NCBI RefSeq assembly: GCF_002102345.1
Contig: NZ_LQPP01000025.1
Coordinates: 124,001 to 188,000, forward strand
DNA: 64,000 nt
Direction: 5' to 3'
Source: Mycolicibacterium peregrinum
GTDB taxonomy: Bacteria; Actinomycetota; Actinomycetes; Mycobacteriales; Mycobacteriaceae
Shown: positions 25,053 to 36,551 of the stretch, piece after piece
Layout of the letters: each line of letters starts with the position of its first letter
Position numbering within the stretch: position 1 is the first letter of the stretch
The notes under the pieces: generated by a model
Databases searched by the model: none
The model's input: the letters and a program-made list of their open reading frames with translations, nothing else
What the model was told of the DNA's origin: nothing
Position numbers and translations under genes: made by a program

Positions 25053-28000
25053 TTCCGGCGCAGATACGCCGATAGCATCAGAGCCCGTGACGGGACCGCA
25101 GGGAACCGCCGGCAGCAACCACCGGACGGTGCGGCTCATCGCGATCGTCGCCGGTTTGCTCGGCGTATTGATGGCGGTGGCAACACCGCTGCTTCCGGTC
25201 AAGCAGACCACCGCCCAGTTGAACTGGCCGCAGAACGGCACCTGGCAGAGCATCAACGCGCCGCTGATCGGGTATGTCGCCACCGACCTGACCATCACCG
25301 TGCCGTGCCAGGCCGCCGCCGGACTGGCCGGTCCCGAGAACCGCGGCAAGACGGTCCTGCTGTCGACCGTGCCCAAGCAGGCCCCGAAGGCAGTCGACCG
25401 CGGGTTGTTGATCGAGCGGGTCAACAACGACCTGCTGGTCATCGTGCGCAACACCCCGGTGGTCAGCGCGCCCCTGGCCGCGGTCCTCAGTCCGGCCTGC
25501 CAGTCCCTGACGTTCACCGCGCACGCCGACAAGGTGACCGGTGAATTCGTCGGGCTGACACAGGGCGACGCCAGCGAAACCGCCGACGACCCAACCGCAC
25601 CTCTGCGCGGTGAGCGCGGCGGCTACGACTTCCGTCCGCAGATCGTCGGCGTATTCACCGACCTGTCCGGACCCGCACCCGAGGGCCTGAAGTTCTCGGC
25701 CACCATCGACTCCCGCTACAGCAGCGCCCCGACGCTGCTCAAGATGCTGGCGATGATCATCGGGGTGGCGATGACCGTCATCGCGCTGGGCGCCCTGCAC
25801 CGACTCGACACCGCCGACGGGGTCCGGCACCGGCGCTTCCTCCCACCCCGCTGGTGGTCGATGACGCCGCTTGACGGGCTGGTCACCGCCGTCCTCGTGT
25901 GGTGGCACTTCGTCGGCGCGAACACATCGGACGACGGCTACATCCTGACGATGGCCCGGGTGTCCGAACACGCCGGCTACATGGCCAACTACTACCGCTG
26001 GTTCGGCACTCCCGAAGCCCCGTTCGGCTGGTACTACGACCTGCTGGCGTTGTGGGCCCACGTCTCTACCAACAGCGTCTGGATGCGGCTGCCCACGCTC
26101 GTGATGGCACTCGCCTGCTGGTGGGTGATCAGCCGCGAGGTGCTGCCGCGCCTGGGCCGCGCAGTCAAGACCAACCGCGCCGCGGCCTGGACCGCCGCAG
26201 GCATGTTCCTGGCGTTCTGGCTGCCGCTCAACAACGGTCTGCGCCCCGAACCGATCATCGCCCTCGGCATCCTGCTGACCTGGTGTTCGGTGGAGCGCGG
26301 GGTGGCCACCAACCGCATGTTGCCGGTGGCGATCGCGATCATCATCGGCGCGCTGACGCTGTTCTCCGGGCCCACCGGCATCGCTGCCGTCGGCGCCCTG
26401 CTGGTCGCCGTGGGACCGCTGAAAACGATTGTGGCCCGGCATACCTCACGCTTCGGGCACCTGCCGTTGCTGGCGCCGATCCTGGCTGCCTGCACCGTGA
26501 CGATCATTCTGATCTTCCGCGACCAGACCCTGGCCGGTGAGTTGCAGGCCAGCACCTTCAAATCCGCCGTCGGCCCCAGCCTGGCGTGGTTCGACGAGCA
26601 CATCCGCTACTCGCGGTTGTTCACCTCGAGCCCGGACGGTTCGGTGGCGCGGCGCTTCGCGGTGCTGACGCTGCTGGTGGCGCTGGCCGTGTCGGTGGCG
26701 ATGACACTGCGCAAGGGCCGCATACCCGGCACCGCCGCCGGTCCGAGCCGGCGCATCATCGGCATCACGATCATCTCGTTCCTCGCGATGATGTTCACCC
26801 CGACCAAGTGGACCCACCACTTCGGCGTGTTCGCCGGGCTGGCCGGATCGCTCGGCGCGCTGGCCGCGGTCGCGGTGACCGCCGCAGCGATGAAGTCCCG
26901 GCGCAACCGGTCGATGTTCGCCGCACTCGTGCTGTTCGTGATGGCGCTGTCGTTCGCGACCGTCAACGGCTGGTGGTACGTCTCCAACTTCGGAGTGCCG
27001 TGGTCGAACTCGTTCCCCGAGTGGCACTTCGGATTCACCACGATGCTGCTGGGCTTGTCGGTGCTGGCCCTTCTGCTGGCCGCCTGGTTCCACTTCACCG
27101 ACCGCGACCAGTCCCCGGACGAGCCGCAACGCCGCTGGCAACGGATCGTGCAATCGCCGCTGGCGATCGCCGCCTGGGTGCTGGTGATGTTCGAGGTGGT
27201 GTCGCTGACGCTGGCGATGACCGAGCAGTACCCGGCCTGGTCGGTTGGGCGCTCCAACCTCGAGGCGCTCACCGGCAAGAGCTGCGGACTGGCCAACGAC
27301 GTAATGGTCGAGGAGAACGCGAACACCGGTCTGCTGGCACCGATCAGCGAGCCGCCGGGGCAGGCACTCGGCGCGGTCACCGCGCAGGGATTCGGTCCCA
27401 ACGGCATCCCCTCGGACGTCTCGGCCGACCCGGTGATGGAACAGCCCGGTGCGGGCAACTTCGCCGACACCGACTCGGGGACCGTGACGGGCAGCGAGGT
27501 CGGCACCGAAGGCGGGACCACCGCGGCCGCCGGGGTCAACGGATCCCGGGCCCGGCTGCCCTACGGACTCGACCCCGCCACCACCCCCGTGCTCGGAAGC
27601 TGGCGGGCCGGCACCCAGCAGCCCGCGATCATGCGCTCGGCCTGGTACCGGCTGCCCGACCGGGACAAGGCCGGCCCGCTGCTGGTCGTCTCGGCCGCGG
27701 GCCGCTTCGATCCCGGCGAGGTCGTGGTCCAGTGGGCCACCGATGCCCAGGCCGCCGAGAACAAGCCCGGCGGCGGTGTCGGGTTCGCCGACGTGGGCGC
27801 AGCGCCGGCCTGGCGCAACCTGCGTGCCCCGATGGCCGCCATCCCACACGAGGCCACCCAGATCCGCCTGGTCGCCTCCGACGACGACCTGGCCCCGCAG
27901 CACTGGATCGCGGTGACCCCGCCGCGGATCCCGGAACTGCGCAGCCTGCAGGACGTGGTCGGCTCAGAGGACCCGGTGCTGCTCGACTGGCTGGTGGGTC

Positions 28001-28320
28001 TGGCATTCCCCTGCCAGCGCCCGTTCGGTCATCAGTACGGCGTCACCGAGGTGCCCAAGTGGCGGATCCTGCCGGACCGCTTCGGCGCCGAGGCCAACTC
28101 GCCGGTGATGGACTACCTGGGCGGTGGCCCGCTGGGCATCTCCGAACTGCTGCTGCGGCCGTCGAGCGTCCCGACGTACCTGAAGGACGACTGGTTCCGG
28201 GACTGGGGCTCGCTGCAACGGCTCACACCCTGGTATCCGGACGCCACAACGGCCCGCCTGGACCTGGGCACCGCGATCCGCAGTGGATTGTGGAGCCCGG
28301 CACCGCTGAGGCACAGCTAG
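25042..28320 (+). CDS. embC: Arabinosyltransferase EmbC (Rv3793)
   Basis: About 1092 residues, GT53, GT-C fold. The N-terminal helix is followed by a carbohydrate-binding-like loop ([18 protein letters not shown]), the catalytic Asp pair [12 protein letters not shown], multiple helices to about residue 720, then a long periplasmic C-terminal domain ([10 protein letters not shown] equivalent; [19 protein letters not shown]). EmbC extends the arabinan of lipoarabinomannan. Close identity by eye to M. tuberculosis EmbC separates it from EmbA and EmbB. I chose the ATG at 25042; a GTG at 25087 is possible. Confidence 0.96.
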   Translation: MAISSGADTPIASEPVTGPQGTAGSNHRTVRLIAIVAGLLGVLMAVATPLLPVKQTTAQLNWPQNGTWQSINAPLIGYVATDLTITVPCQAAAGLAGPENRGKTVLLSTVPKQAPKAVDRGLLIERVNNDLLVIVRNTPVVSAPLAAVLSPACQSLTFTAHADKVTGEFVGLTQGDASETADDPTAPLRGERGGYDFRPQIVGVFTDLSGPAPEGLKFSATIDSRYSSAPTLLKMLAMIIGVAMTVIALGALHRLDTADGVRHRRFLPPRWWSMTPLDGLVTAVLVWWHFVGANTSDDGYILTMARVSEHAGYMANYYRWFGTPEAPFGWYYDLLALWAHVSTNSVWMRLPTLVMALACWWVISREVLPRLGRAVKTNRAAAWTAAGMFLAFWLPLNNGLRPEPIIALGILLTWCSVERGVATNRMLPVAIAIIIGALTLFSGPTGIAAVGALLVAVGPLKTIVARHTSRFGHLPLLAPILAACTVTIILIFRDQTLAGELQASTFKSAVGPSLAWFDEHIRYSRLFTSSPDGSVARRFAVLTLLVALAVSVAMTLRKGRIPGTAAGPSRRIIGITIISFLAMMFTPTKWTHHFGVFAGLAGSLGALAAVAVTAAAMKSRRNRSMFAALVLFVMALSFATVNGWWYVSNFGVPWSNSFPEWHFGFTTMLLGLSVLALLLAAWFHFTDRDQSPDEPQRRWQRIVQSPLAIAAWVLVMFEVVSLTLAMTEQYPAWSVGRSNLEALTGKSCGLANDVMVEENANTGLLAPISEPPGQALGAVTAQGFGPNGIPSDVSADPVMEQPGAGNFADTDSGTVTGSEVGTEGGTTAAAGVNGSRARLPYGLDPATTPVLGSWRAGTQQPAIMRSAWYRLPDRDKAGPLLVVSAAGRFDPGEVVVQWATDAQAAENKPGGGVGFADVGAAPAWRNLRAPMAAIPHEATQIRLVASDDDLAPQHWIAVTPPRIPELRSLQDVVGSEDPVLLDWLVGLAFPCQRPFGHQYGVTEVPKWRILPDRFGAEANSPVMDYLGGGPLGISELLLRPSSVPTYLKDDWFRDWGSLQRLTPWYPDATTARLDLGTAIRSGLWSPAPLRHS

Positions 28321-28325
28321 GCGCC

Positions 28326-28345
28326 GCGGGTGGGTGCCCGCCCGC
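28326..28345. terminator. GC-rich hairpin between embC and embA
   Basis: GCGGGTGGG (28326-28334) pairs with CCCGCCCGC (28337-28345) with one G-U pair and a very tight 2-nt loop. No U-tract follows. It may partly terminate embC transcripts ahead of the embA promoter. Confidence 0.35.
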
Positions 28346-28442
28346 AGGGGTTCTGCGCCGTCTCGGTGAGGCTGCTTGATTAGAAGTTCACACACACTCT
28401 CACCAAAAGGGCGACGGAGAACCGGGCCTCACATACGGGTCG

Positions 28443-28458
28443 CATAACATCGAGCCTC
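28443..28458 (+). promoter_or_regulatory. Candidate embA promoter (-10)
   Basis: TAACAT (28445-28450) fits TANNNT and is 8 nt before the embA GTG at 28459, allowing leaderless initiation. In M. tuberculosis the embC-embA gap carries the embAB promoter that responds to EmbR, and mutations there affect ethambutol resistance. The 138-nt gap is the only substantial break in dprE2-aftA-embCAB. Confidence 0.55.
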
Positions 28459-31400
28459 GTGCCTTCCGATGAGCCAACCGACCGTGTTGTGGGCATCGCA
28501 CGCCTGATCGCCATCGTCGCGGGCATCGCGGGTGTGGTGCTGTGCGCGCTGGTGCCGCTGCTGCCCGTCAAACAGACCACCGCGACCATCCAGTGGCCGC
28601 AGGGCACCGATGCCGCAGGCAACGTCACCTCGGTGACTGCCCCGCTGGTGTCGGGCGCCCCGCAGTCCCTCGACGTGTCCATCCCGTGCTCGGCGATCGC
28701 GACACTGCCCGCCGAGGGCGGCCTGGTGTTCTCGACGATCCCCTCGGGCGGCATCGACGCCAGCCGAAACGGCCTGTTCGTGCGGGCCAACCCCGAGACC
28801 GTCGTCGTGGCGTTCCGCGACTCGGTGGCCGCCGTCGCGCCCCGCGCCGCCATCAACGCGGGCGGCTGCAGCGCGCTGCACCTGTGGGCGAACCTCGGCG
28901 GTGTGGGAGCTGACTTCGTCGGCATCCCCGGAGCCACCGGCACCGCGGCCGTGGAGAAGAAGCCTCAGGTTGCCGGCCTGTTCACCGACCTGAAGATGGC
29001 GCCGCAGTCGGGTCTGTCCGCCCGTGTCGACATCGACACCCGCTTCATCACCACACCGACCGCACTGAAGCTGCTGGTGATGGCGCTCGGCGTGGTGTGC
29101 GTGGTGGCCTCGATCATCGCGCTGGCAGTGCTGGACCGCCGTGGTGGGCACCGCATTCACGGCGCCTGGCGGCGCTTCGTCAAAGTCCCGCTCGCCACCT
29201 GGATCGCCGACATCGGCGTCATCGGCGGACTGCTGCTGTGGCACGTCATCGGCGCCATCTCGTCGGACGACGGCTACAACCTGACCATCGCGCGGGTATC
29301 GGGCGACGCCGGCTACACCGCCAATTACTTCAGATACTTCGGCACCACCGAGGCCCCGTTCGACTGGTACCAGTCGGTGCTGAGCCACTTCGCGGCGATC
29401 AGCACGGCAGGCGTGTGGATGCGGCTGCCCGCGACGCTGGCCGGCATCGGCACCTGGTTGCTGCTGAGCCGCTGGGTGCTCCCCCGCCTCGGGCGGCGCG
29501 TCGCGCTCAACCGCGTCACCATGTGGACCGCGGGCGCGGTGTTCCTGGCCGCCTGGTTCCCGTTCAACAACGGCCTGCGTCCCGAGCCGCTGATCGCGTT
29601 CGGCGTGCTCGCGGTGTGGGCGCTCGTGGAGAACACGATCGCCACGCACCGCCTGTGGCCGACCTGCCTGGCGATCATCGTCGCGGCGTTCACCGTCACC
29701 CTGGCCCCGCAGGGCCTCATCGCACTGGCCCCGCTGCTGGTCGGTGCCCGCACGGTCGTCCGGATCATCAAGTCCCGGCGGATCGCCCTGCCCGCCGTTG
29801 CCGCACTCGCCGCGTCGGCAGCGCTGATCTTCGTCGTGGTATTCCGGGACCAGACCCTGGCCAGCGTCGCCGAATCGGCCCGCATCAAATACACCGTCGG
29901 CCCGACCATCTCCTGGTACCAGGAATTCCTGCGCTACTACTTCCTGACCGTGGAAGATTCGGTGGACTCGTCACTCACCCGGCGCTTCGCGGTCCTGGCG
30001 ATGATGCTGTGCCTGTTCGGCATGATCGCCGTCCTGCTGCGCAAGGGCCGGGTGCCCGGGCTCGCCAGCGGTCCGGTCTGGCGCCTGATCGGTACCACTG
30101 CCGTCGGCCTGCTGCTGCTGCACTTCACCCCGACCAAATGGGCCGTCCAGTTCGGTGCCTTCGCCGGGCTCGCCGCCGGACTCGGGGCGGTGACGGCGTT
30201 CGCGTTCGCCCTCGTAGGCCTGCACAGCCGACGCAACCTCGCCCTTTACGTCACCGCGCTGCTGTTCGTACTCGCGTGGGCCACCTCGGGCATCAACGGC
30301 TGGTTCTACGTCGGCAACTACGGCGTGCCGTGGTTCGACCGCCAGCCCGTGATCGCCGGGTTCCCGGTGACCACCATCTTCCTGGCGCTGGCCATCGTGA
30401 CCGCGGTGCTCGCCGGCTGGCTGCACTTCCGCATCGACTACGCCGGACACACCGAGGTGGCCGACACCCGGCGCAACCGGGCGCTGGCGTCGACACCGCT
30501 GCTGGTGGTCGCGATCATCATGGTGGTGCTCGAAGTCGGTTCGATGGCCAAGGGATTCGTCCAGCGCTACCCCGGCTACACCACCGCGGCGGCCAACGTC
30601 TCGGCACTGACCTCGGGGCTGTCGTCCGACAGCTGCGCCATGGCCGACGACGTACTCGTCGAGGCCGACACCAACGCGGGCATGCTGCAACCGGTGGAGG
30701 GCCAGACCTACGGTGAGTACGGGCCGCTGGGCGGTGAGAACCCAGTTGGGTTCACCCCCAACGGAATCAGCGACACCCTGGAACCGCCGAAGCCGGTCGT
30801 CGCCAACCCCGGCACGGTCAACTCCGACGGCTCACCCAACAAGCCCAACGTCGGCATCGCCTACGCCGCGGGCACCGGCGGTGGCTACGGACCCGTCGGC
30901 GTCAACGGATCCCGGGTGTACCTGCCGTTCGGCCTGGACCCCGCGCGCACCCCGGTGATGGGCAGCTACAAGGAGAACACCGTCGCCGCCAAGGCCACCT
31001 CGGCCTGGTACCAGTTGCCGCCCCGCACCGCGGACCGGCCACTGGTGACCGTCGCCGCCGCGGGCGCGATCTGGTACTACGACGAGGAACACGAGTTCCA
31101 CTACGGCCAGTCGCTGAAACTGCAGTGGGGCGTGCACCGTCCCGACGGCAGCTTCCAGGCACTCGACGCGGTCCAGCCGATCGACGTGTTCGCCCAATAT
31201 GCCTGGCGCAACCTGCGTTTCCCGCTGGCCTGGGCACCGCCGGAGGCCAACGTGGCACGGATCGTCGCCGACGATCCCAACCTGTCCGAAGATCAGTGGT
31301 TCGGTTTCACCCCGCCGCGGGTGCCGACGCTGCAGACCGCGCAGCAGTTCCTCGGCGCGCGGACCCCGGTGCTCATGGACATCGCGACCGCCGCGAATTT

Positions 31401-31725
31401 CCCGTGCCAGCGCCCGTTCTCCGAACATCTCGGTGTCGCCGAGCTGCCGGAGTACCGCATCCTTCCCAACGTCAAGCAAGTGGTGGTGTCGTCGAACATG
31501 TGGCAGTCCGCCCAAAAGGGTGGTCCCTTCCTCTTCATCCAGGCGCTGCTGCGCACGTCGACCATTCCGACGTATCTGCGTGACGACTGGTACCGGGACT
31601 GGGGCTCGATCGAGAAGTACGACCCGGTGGTGCCGCCCGGCCAGGCGCCCGTCGCCGCGATCGACCAAGGAACCCAACGAGTGTTCGGCTTCAGCCGGCC
31701 CGGACCGATCCGGGCCCTGCCATGA
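28459..31725 (+). CDS. embA: Arabinosyltransferase EmbA (Rv3794)
   Basis: 1088 residues, GT53, same layout as EmbC: periplasmic loop after the first helix ([15 protein letters not shown]), catalytic [12 protein letters not shown], helix bundle, and C-terminal carbohydrate-binding domain containing [19 protein letters not shown]. EmbA works as a heterodimer with EmbB to make the terminal branched hexa-arabinoside of arabinogalactan. The start is GTG at 28459, preceded by a leaderless-type -10. It overlaps embB by 4 nt (ATGA), consistent with equal synthesis of the two subunits. Confidence 0.96.
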   Translation: MPSDEPTDRVVGIARLIAIVAGIAGVVLCALVPLLPVKQTTATIQWPQGTDAAGNVTSVTAPLVSGAPQSLDVSIPCSAIATLPAEGGLVFSTIPSGGIDASRNGLFVRANPETVVVAFRDSVAAVAPRAAINAGGCSALHLWANLGGVGADFVGIPGATGTAAVEKKPQVAGLFTDLKMAPQSGLSARVDIDTRFITTPTALKLLVMALGVVCVVASIIALAVLDRRGGHRIHGAWRRFVKVPLATWIADIGVIGGLLLWHVIGAISSDDGYNLTIARVSGDAGYTANYFRYFGTTEAPFDWYQSVLSHFAAISTAGVWMRLPATLAGIGTWLLLSRWVLPRLGRRVALNRVTMWTAGAVFLAAWFPFNNGLRPEPLIAFGVLAVWALVENTIATHRLWPTCLAIIVAAFTVTLAPQGLIALAPLLVGARTVVRIIKSRRIALPAVAALAASAALIFVVVFRDQTLASVAESARIKYTVGPTISWYQEFLRYYFLTVEDSVDSSLTRRFAVLAMMLCLFGMIAVLLRKGRVPGLASGPVWRLIGTTAVGLLLLHFTPTKWAVQFGAFAGLAAGLGAVTAFAFALVGLHSRRNLALYVTALLFVLAWATSGINGWFYVGNYGVPWFDRQPVIAGFPVTTIFLALAIVTAVLAGWLHFRIDYAGHTEVADTRRNRALASTPLLVVAIIMVVLEVGSMAKGFVQRYPGYTTAAANVSALTSGLSSDSCAMADDVLVEADTNAGMLQPVEGQTYGEYGPLGGENPVGFTPNGISDTLEPPKPVVANPGTVNSDGSPNKPNVGIAYAAGTGGGYGPVGVNGSRVYLPFGLDPARTPVMGSYKENTVAAKATSAWYQLPPRTADRPLVTVAAAGAIWYYDEEHEFHYGQSLKLQWGVHRPDGSFQALDAVQPIDVFAQYAWRNLRFPLAWAPPEANVARIVADDPNLSEDQWFGFTPPRVPTLQTAQQFLGARTPVLMDIATAANFPCQRPFSEHLGVAELPEYRILPNVKQVVVSSNMWQSAQKGGPFLFIQALLRTSTIPTYLRDDWYRDWGSIEKYDPVVPPGQAPVAAIDQGTQRVFGFSRPGPIRALP

Positions 31726-34700
31726 GCACGACTGTGCGCGAACACAGCGCTGACAAGGGCGTTCAGCTGACCCGCTGGGTCGCGATGATCGCCGGACTCA
31801 TCGGCTTCCTGTGCGCGGTGGCCACGCCGCTGCTGCCGGTGGTGCAGACCACGGCGACGCTGAACTGGCCTCAGCAGGGTCAGCTCAACAACGTCACCGC
31901 CCCGTTGATCACCCAGACACCGGTGACCATGTCGGTGACGATCCCGTGCGAGGTGATCCGCTCGGTGCCGCCCGAGGGGGCGATGGTGCTCGGCACCGCC
32001 CCCAAGGAGGGCAGGCAGGCCGCGCTGAACGCGTTGTTCGTCAACGTCAACGCCAAGCGCGTCGACATCACCGACCGCAACGTGGTGATCGCCAGCGTCG
32101 CGCGGGAGAAGGCTAACTCGCCTGCTTGTGAACGCATCGAGATCACTTCGTCGGAGGCCGGAACCTTCGCCACGTTCGTCGGTCTCACCGGCACTGACGG
32201 CAAGGAGTTGCGCACCGGCTTCGCCGACCCCAACCTGCGGCCCCAGATCGTCGGTGTCTTCACTGAACTGAGCGGAGCTGCACCGCAAGGTCTTTCGTTG
32301 TCGGCCACGATCGACACCCGGTTCACCTCCAAACCCACCGCACTCAAGCTGGTGGCGATGCTGCTCGGGATCGCCGCCACCGTGGTTGCGCTGGTGGCAC
32401 TCTGGCGGCTGGACCGCCTCGACGGACGGCGGATGCACCACCTGATCCCGTCACGCTGGCGCACGTTCAGCGCCGTGGACGTGGTGGTGGTCGGCGGGTT
32501 CCTGAGCTGGCATGTGATCGGCGCGAACTCGTCCGACGACGGCTACATCCTGCAGATGGCGCGCGTGGCCGACCATGCCGGCTACATGTCGAACTACTTC
32601 CGCTGGTTCGGCAGTCCGGAGGACCCGTTCGGCTGGTTCTACAACCTGCTGGCCCTGATGACCCATGTCAGCGACGCCAGCATCTGGATGCGACTGCCCG
32701 ACCTGATCTGCGCGCTGGTCTGCTGGCTGCTGCTGTCCCGCGAGGTGCTGCCCCGCCTCGGCCCCGCGGTGATCGCCTCCAAGCCCGCGCTGTGGGCCGC
32801 CGGCCTGGTGCTGATGGCCGCCTGGATGCCGTTCAACAACGGCCTGCGCCCCGAAGGCCAGATCGCCACCGGCGCTCTGATCACCTACGTGCTGATCGAA
32901 CGGGCCATCATCTCCGGACGTCTGACCCCGGCCGCCATGGCGATCATCTCCGCAGCCTTCACCCTCGGCATCCAGCCGACCGGCCTGATCGCCGTCGCCG
33001 CTCTGCTCGCCGGTGGCCGCCCGCTGCTGCGCATCCTGGTGCGCCGCCGCCGCGTGCTGGGCGTGTGGCCGCTGGTGCTGCCGCTGCTCGCCGCGGGCAC
33101 GGTGATCCTGACCGTGGTGTTCGCCGACCAGACGCTGGCAACAGTGCTGGAGGCCACCAGGATTCGCACCGCGATCGGCCCGAGCCAGGAGTGGTACACC
33201 GAGAACCTGCGCTACTACTACCTGATCCTGCCGACCGTCGACGGCTCACTGTCACGCCGGTTCGGGTTCATCATCACCGCGCTGAGCCTGTTCGCGTCAC
33301 TGTTCATCATGTTGCGGCGCAAGCGGGTTCCCGGGGTGGCCCGCGGGCCGGTATGGCGGCTGATGGGCATCATCTTCGCCACCATGTTCTGCCTGATGTT
33401 CACCCCCACCAAGTGGGTGCACCACTTCGGCCTGTTCGCCGCCGTGGGTGCGGCGATGGCGGCGGTGGTCACGGTGCTGGCCGGCCCTGCGGTCCTGCGC
33501 TCGGCGCGTAACCGGATGGCCTTCACCGCTGCTGTGCTGTTCGTGCTGGCGCTGTGCTTCGCCACCACCAACGGCTGGTGGTACGTGTCCAGCTACGGCG
33601 TGCCGTTCAACAACGACAAGCCGAACATCGGCGGAGTCACGGTGAGCGCCATCTTCTTTGCGCTGTTCGCCATCACTGCGCTGTGGGCGTACTGGTTGCA
33701 CCTGAGACCCTCTGCCGAGGGCCGGGTGGCGCGGGCACTGACCACCGCACCGGTGCCGATCGCGGCGGGGTTCATGGTCGTGGTGTTCGTCGGTTCGATG
33801 CTCTACGGCGTGGTGCGCCAGGACGGCACCTACTCCAACGCGTCCTCGAACCTGCGGGCCTTCGCCGGCGGCTGCGGTCTGGCCGACGACGTGCTGGTCG
33901 AACCCGACACCAACGACGGGTTCCTGACCCCGGTGCCGGGCGACTACGGCCCGCTGGGACCGCTGGGCGGTACCGCGCCGACCGGATTCACCCCCAACGG
34001 CGTGCCGGACCACATTGTCGCCGAGGCGATTCGGATCACCGTCCCGATGCCGGGCATCGACGCCGACTGGAATGCGCCGGCCGAGCTGAAGACCCCGGGC
34101 ATCAACGGCTCGACCGTGCCGCTGCCCTACGGGCTGGACCCGGCCCGGGTGCCGCTGGCCGGCAGCTACGTCGAAGGTCCGGCCCAGCAGGAGAGCAAGC
34201 TGGCCTCCGCCTGGTACCAGCTGCCCGCTCCCGACGCCGCCCACCCGCTGGTCGTCGTCACCGCGGCCGGAACCATCACCGGCAACAGCATTTTCAACGG
34301 CCGGACCGAGGGACAGGCCGTCGAGCTGGAGTACGGACGGACCGGGCCCGACGGCGCCGCGGTGCCGGCCGGACGCGTGACGCCCTACGACCTCGGTCCG
34401 ATCCCGTCCTGGCGCAACCTGCGCTTCGACCGCAGCGAGATCCCGGCGGACGCGACGTTCGTCCGGGTGATCGCCGAGGACAAGTCGCTGTCTCTCGGCG
34501 ACTGGATCGCGGTCACCCCGCCCCGCGTTCCCGAGGTCAAGACCGTGCAGGAGTACGTCGGCTCACAACAGCCCGTGCTGATGGACTGGGCTGTGGGCCT
34601 GGCCTTCCCGTGCCAGCAGCCGATGCTGCACGCCAACGGTGTCACCGAGGTGCCGAAGTTCCGCATCACCCCGGATTACAACGCCAAGATGAAGGACACC

Positions 34701-34922
34701 GACACCTGGGAGGACGGCATCAACGGCGGTCTGTTGGGCATCAGTGACCTGCTGCTGCGCCAGCATGTGATGGCCACCTACCTGAACAAGGACTGGGGTC
34801 GCGACTGGGGCTCGCTGCGCAAGTTCGACACCATCGTCGACGCGACACCCGCGGAGGTCGAGCTCGGGACGGCAACACATTCCGGGCTCTACAAGCCGGG
34901 CCGGATCCGTATCAAGCCGTAA
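31722..34922 (+). CDS. embB: Arabinosyltransferase EmbB (Rv3795), main ethambutol target
   Basis: 1066 residues, GT53. The ethambutol-resistance-determining motif reads [12 protein letters not shown]; Met279 here corresponds to Met306 of M. tuberculosis. The susceptible residues Ile-Leu-Gln-Met are kept, unlike the changed motif of naturally resistant species, so sensitivity at this site is expected. The C-terminal domain includes [19 protein letters not shown]. It is about 30 residues shorter at the N terminus than the M. tuberculosis protein. Coupled to embA by the ATGA overlap; a TetR fragment follows 2 nt later. Confidence 0.97.
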   Translation: MSTTVREHSADKGVQLTRWVAMIAGLIGFLCAVATPLLPVVQTTATLNWPQQGQLNNVTAPLITQTPVTMSVTIPCEVIRSVPPEGAMVLGTAPKEGRQAALNALFVNVNAKRVDITDRNVVIASVAREKANSPACERIEITSSEAGTFATFVGLTGTDGKELRTGFADPNLRPQIVGVFTELSGAAPQGLSLSATIDTRFTSKPTALKLVAMLLGIAATVVALVALWRLDRLDGRRMHHLIPSRWRTFSAVDVVVVGGFLSWHVIGANSSDDGYILQMARVADHAGYMSNYFRWFGSPEDPFGWFYNLLALMTHVSDASIWMRLPDLICALVCWLLLSREVLPRLGPAVIASKPALWAAGLVLMAAWMPFNNGLRPEGQIATGALITYVLIERAIISGRLTPAAMAIISAAFTLGIQPTGLIAVAALLAGGRPLLRILVRRRRVLGVWPLVLPLLAAGTVILTVVFADQTLATVLEATRIRTAIGPSQEWYTENLRYYYLILPTVDGSLSRRFGFIITALSLFASLFIMLRRKRVPGVARGPVWRLMGIIFATMFCLMFTPTKWVHHFGLFAAVGAAMAAVVTVLAGPAVLRSARNRMAFTAAVLFVLALCFATTNGWWYVSSYGVPFNNDKPNIGGVTVSAIFFALFAITALWAYWLHLRPSAEGRVARALTTAPVPIAAGFMVVVFVGSMLYGVVRQDGTYSNASSNLRAFAGGCGLADDVLVEPDTNDGFLTPVPGDYGPLGPLGGTAPTGFTPNGVPDHIVAEAIRITVPMPGIDADWNAPAELKTPGINGSTVPLPYGLDPARVPLAGSYVEGPAQQESKLASAWYQLPAPDAAHPLVVVTAAGTITGNSIFNGRTEGQAVELEYGRTGPDGAAVPAGRVTPYDLGPIPSWRNLRFDRSEIPADATFVRVIAEDKSLSLGDWIAVTPPRVPEVKTVQEYVGSQQPVLMDWAVGLAFPCQQPMLHANGVTEVPKFRITPDYNAKMKDTDTWEDGINGGLLGISDLLLRQHVMATYLNKDWGRDWGSLRKFDTIVDATPAEVELGTATHSGLYKPGRIRIKP

Positions 34923-34924
34923 CC

Positions 34925-35245
34925 GTGACCGAACCCGACCATGTCGAGTCCCCGGCGCCCGCGGACCAGATCCGCGGGCTCAGCCGGGACGACAGCCTCG
35001 GCGCACTGCCGCGGCACCGACATGGGCTGTCCCGGGCCGAGGTGCGTCATTCTCAGGAGACGCGGGTGCGGGTCGCGACCGTGGAGGTGGTGGCCGAACG
35101 TGGATATGCCGGCGCGAGCGTGCGTGAAATCGCCTCGCGTGCCGGCATTTCCACCAAGACGTTCTACGAGCTCTACGCCGACAAGGAGGTCGCTTTCCTC
35201 GCGACCTACGCTGCCGACCGGATCCGGTTGGCACAGAACGTCTAG
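34925..35245 (+). CDS. Truncated TetR regulator (DNA-binding domain only)
   Basis: 106 residues: a 40-residue polar lead, then a complete TetR helix-turn-helix (ASVREIASRAGISTKTFYEL), ending at a TAG shortly after the fourth helix (YAADRIRLAQNV). The ligand-binding and dimerisation domain of about 120 residues is missing, and I find no continuation in other frames up to 35310. It starts with GTG 2 nt after embB, so it is probably co-translated with embB. It could be a degraded gene or a mini-repressor; dimerisation would need another surface. Confidence 0.65.
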   Translation: MTEPDHVESPAPADQIRGLSRDDSLGALPRHRHGLSRAEVRHSQETRVRVATVEVVAERGYAGASVREIASRAGISTKTFYELYADKEVAFLATYAADRIRLAQNV

Positions 35246-35310
35246 GGGCGCCGAGTGGCCGGTTGTGACACGCGTTCAACGAGAAACCATGTCATAACTG
35301 GCCAATCGCG

Positions 35311-35760
35311 CTAGCCAACCGACTTTTCAGCGGCGGTGACCAGCTTGCGCGACAGCGTCCCGAGCACGACCCGCAGGACCAGCCAGTAGGCCAATCCGAC
35401 CACTCGCCAACGGGTCTCGTACCGCCCGCGCCAGGTCACCTCGGTACCGTCGGCCACCTCGTCAAACGTCACCTGCGCCTGATAGTCGCGGATGGGGCCG
35501 TCGGTGAGCATCGTGTAGCCGTGCCGATGGTCAGGTTCGTGGATGGTCGTCATCTCCCGGGTCGGCTTCTTCCGGGTGCCCACGGCCCGGATCGCCCCGA
35601 CCCCTCCGTCGTCGGCCGGACCGCGGGATTCCCAGGCCGAGTAGGGAATCAGGGGTGCGGCCCACTCAGACCAGCGGGACCCGTCGGACACGATGGCGAA
35701 CAGGGTGCGCGGCGGCGCCGTGGTGCGGCGACGGACTACACATTCAAAGTGGTGGCTCAC
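35311..35760 (-). CDS. SRPBCC (START/polyketide-cyclase-like) family protein
   Basis: 149 residues. The pattern FECVVRRRTTAPPRTLFAIVSD, WSEWAAPLIPYSAWESRG and GTEVTWRGRYETRW is typical of the helix-grip SRPBCC fold, which holds a hydrophobic ligand. The likely start is GTG at 35760, 8 nt after TAAAGT (35769-35774). It is divergent from a TetR gene with a palindrome in the 40-bp gap, so it is probably that regulator's target. The ligand is unknown. Confidence 0.82.
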   Translation of the reverse strand: MSHHFECVVRRRTTAPPRTLFAIVSDGSRWSEWAAPLIPYSAWESRGPADDGGVGAIRAVGTRKKPTREMTTIHEPDHRHGYTMLTDGPIRDYQAQVTFDEVADGTEVTWRGRYETRWRVVGLAYWLVLRVVLGTLSRKLVTAAEKSVG

Positions 35761-35772
35761 GGGTCGAGACTT

Positions 35773-35793
35773 TAACAGAACGTTGTTCTATTA
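35773..35793. promoter_or_regulatory. TetR operator in the SRPBCC/TetR gap
   Basis: TAA-C-AGAAC-GTT-GTTCT-A-TTA is a palindrome with one mismatched pair. It overlaps the -10 of both divergent genes: TATTAT (35789-35794), 6 nt before the TetR ATG, and the minus-strand TAAAGT (35769-35774). One bound dimer could therefore shut both promoters. Confidence 0.75.
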
Positions 35794-35800
35794 TCTGGGA

Positions 35801-36406
35801 ATGTCCGAATTCGCCCCCTTCACCCGCGCACGCAGCGAGGCGCAACGTCAGGATCGATCGTCCCGCGTGGTGGCCGCAACGCGGCGATGCCTGGAGGAAA
35901 CCGGTGCGGCGACACTGACATTGGGCGACGTCGCCGCAGCAGCCGGACTCGCGAAGTCGGGCATCCTGCGGTACTTCGGGTCACGCGAGGCGCTGCTGCT
36001 GCGGGTGATGTACGACGAACATCTGACCTGGATCGAGGCCCTGGCCGACGAACTCGGCCGGTCAGCTCCCGCGGCGGCACTGGCTCGCACACTGACAGCC
36101 CACCCGGTGCTGTGCGATCTCATCGCGGCCTCACCCGTGCTAATCAATCGACTCGGCCCGGAGGACTTTCGCGCCCTGACGGCTCAGGGCGAAGCCGCAC
36201 AGCGGCGACTCGGCGCGGCGCTGCAGCAGTCACTTCCGTTGTCCGACGAACAGCTCCGGTCCCTGACGGCTGCCATCCACGCGTTCACCGGGACCGCCTG
36301 GGCGTGGACGACACCTGACTCGGCCGGGCGCAACGCCATGGTCACCGACTTCGAAGCAACCGTGAGCCGGCTGCTCGGGATCTTCATCGCAGGCCTGCGC
36401 GCTTGA
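35801..36406 (+). CDS. TetR-family regulator divergent from the SRPBCC gene
   Basis: 201 residues. The helix-turn-helix LTLGDVAAAAGLAKSGILRY (followed by FGSREAL) is at about residues 35-65; the C-terminal helical domain ends SRLLGIFIAGLRA. The ATG at 35801 is 6 nt after TATTAT, leaderless, with the palindromic operator over the promoter. It probably controls itself and the SRPBCC gene. Confidence 0.88.
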   Translation: MSEFAPFTRARSEAQRQDRSSRVVAATRRCLEETGAATLTLGDVAAAAGLAKSGILRYFGSREALLLRVMYDEHLTWIEALADELGRSAPAAALARTLTAHPVLCDLIAASPVLINRLGPEDFRALTAQGEAAQRRLGAALQQSLPLSDEQLRSLTAAIHAFTGTAWAWTTPDSAGRNAMVTDFEATVSRLLGIFIAGLRA

Positions 36407-36427
36407 TTACAGCGAAGACGAGCGTCC

Positions 36428-36447
36428 TGTGGACAACTTGTGGATGG
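36428..36447. other. Two DnaA-box-like nonamers in a convergent gap
   Basis: TGTGGACAA (36428-36436) is the complement of TTGTCCACA, the actinobacterial DnaA-box consensus. TGTGGATGG (36439-36447), 11 bp further on in the same orientation, is a weaker copy. They lie in the 145-bp gap between convergent genes. One good box occurs by chance often; a close tandem pair is less common. Confidence 0.3.
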
Positions 36448-36551
36448 TTTTGGACGCCTCGGCCATCACAGCTTTTCAGGCGGCACATTTTCGAATTACA
36501 CGCTTGTGAGTAAGGATGTGCGCCAGCGGCGTGCCGCAAACCTGACCGGTG

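Noticed and set aside
25042..34922. Three long similar segments as a DNA tandem repeat
   Set aside because: They are the paralogous embC, embA and embB genes, diverged at protein level in the expected way.
31722..34922. Ethambutol-resistance substitutions in EmbB
   Set aside because: The Met306-equivalent and neighbouring motif residues are unchanged, so no resistance allele is seen at this site.
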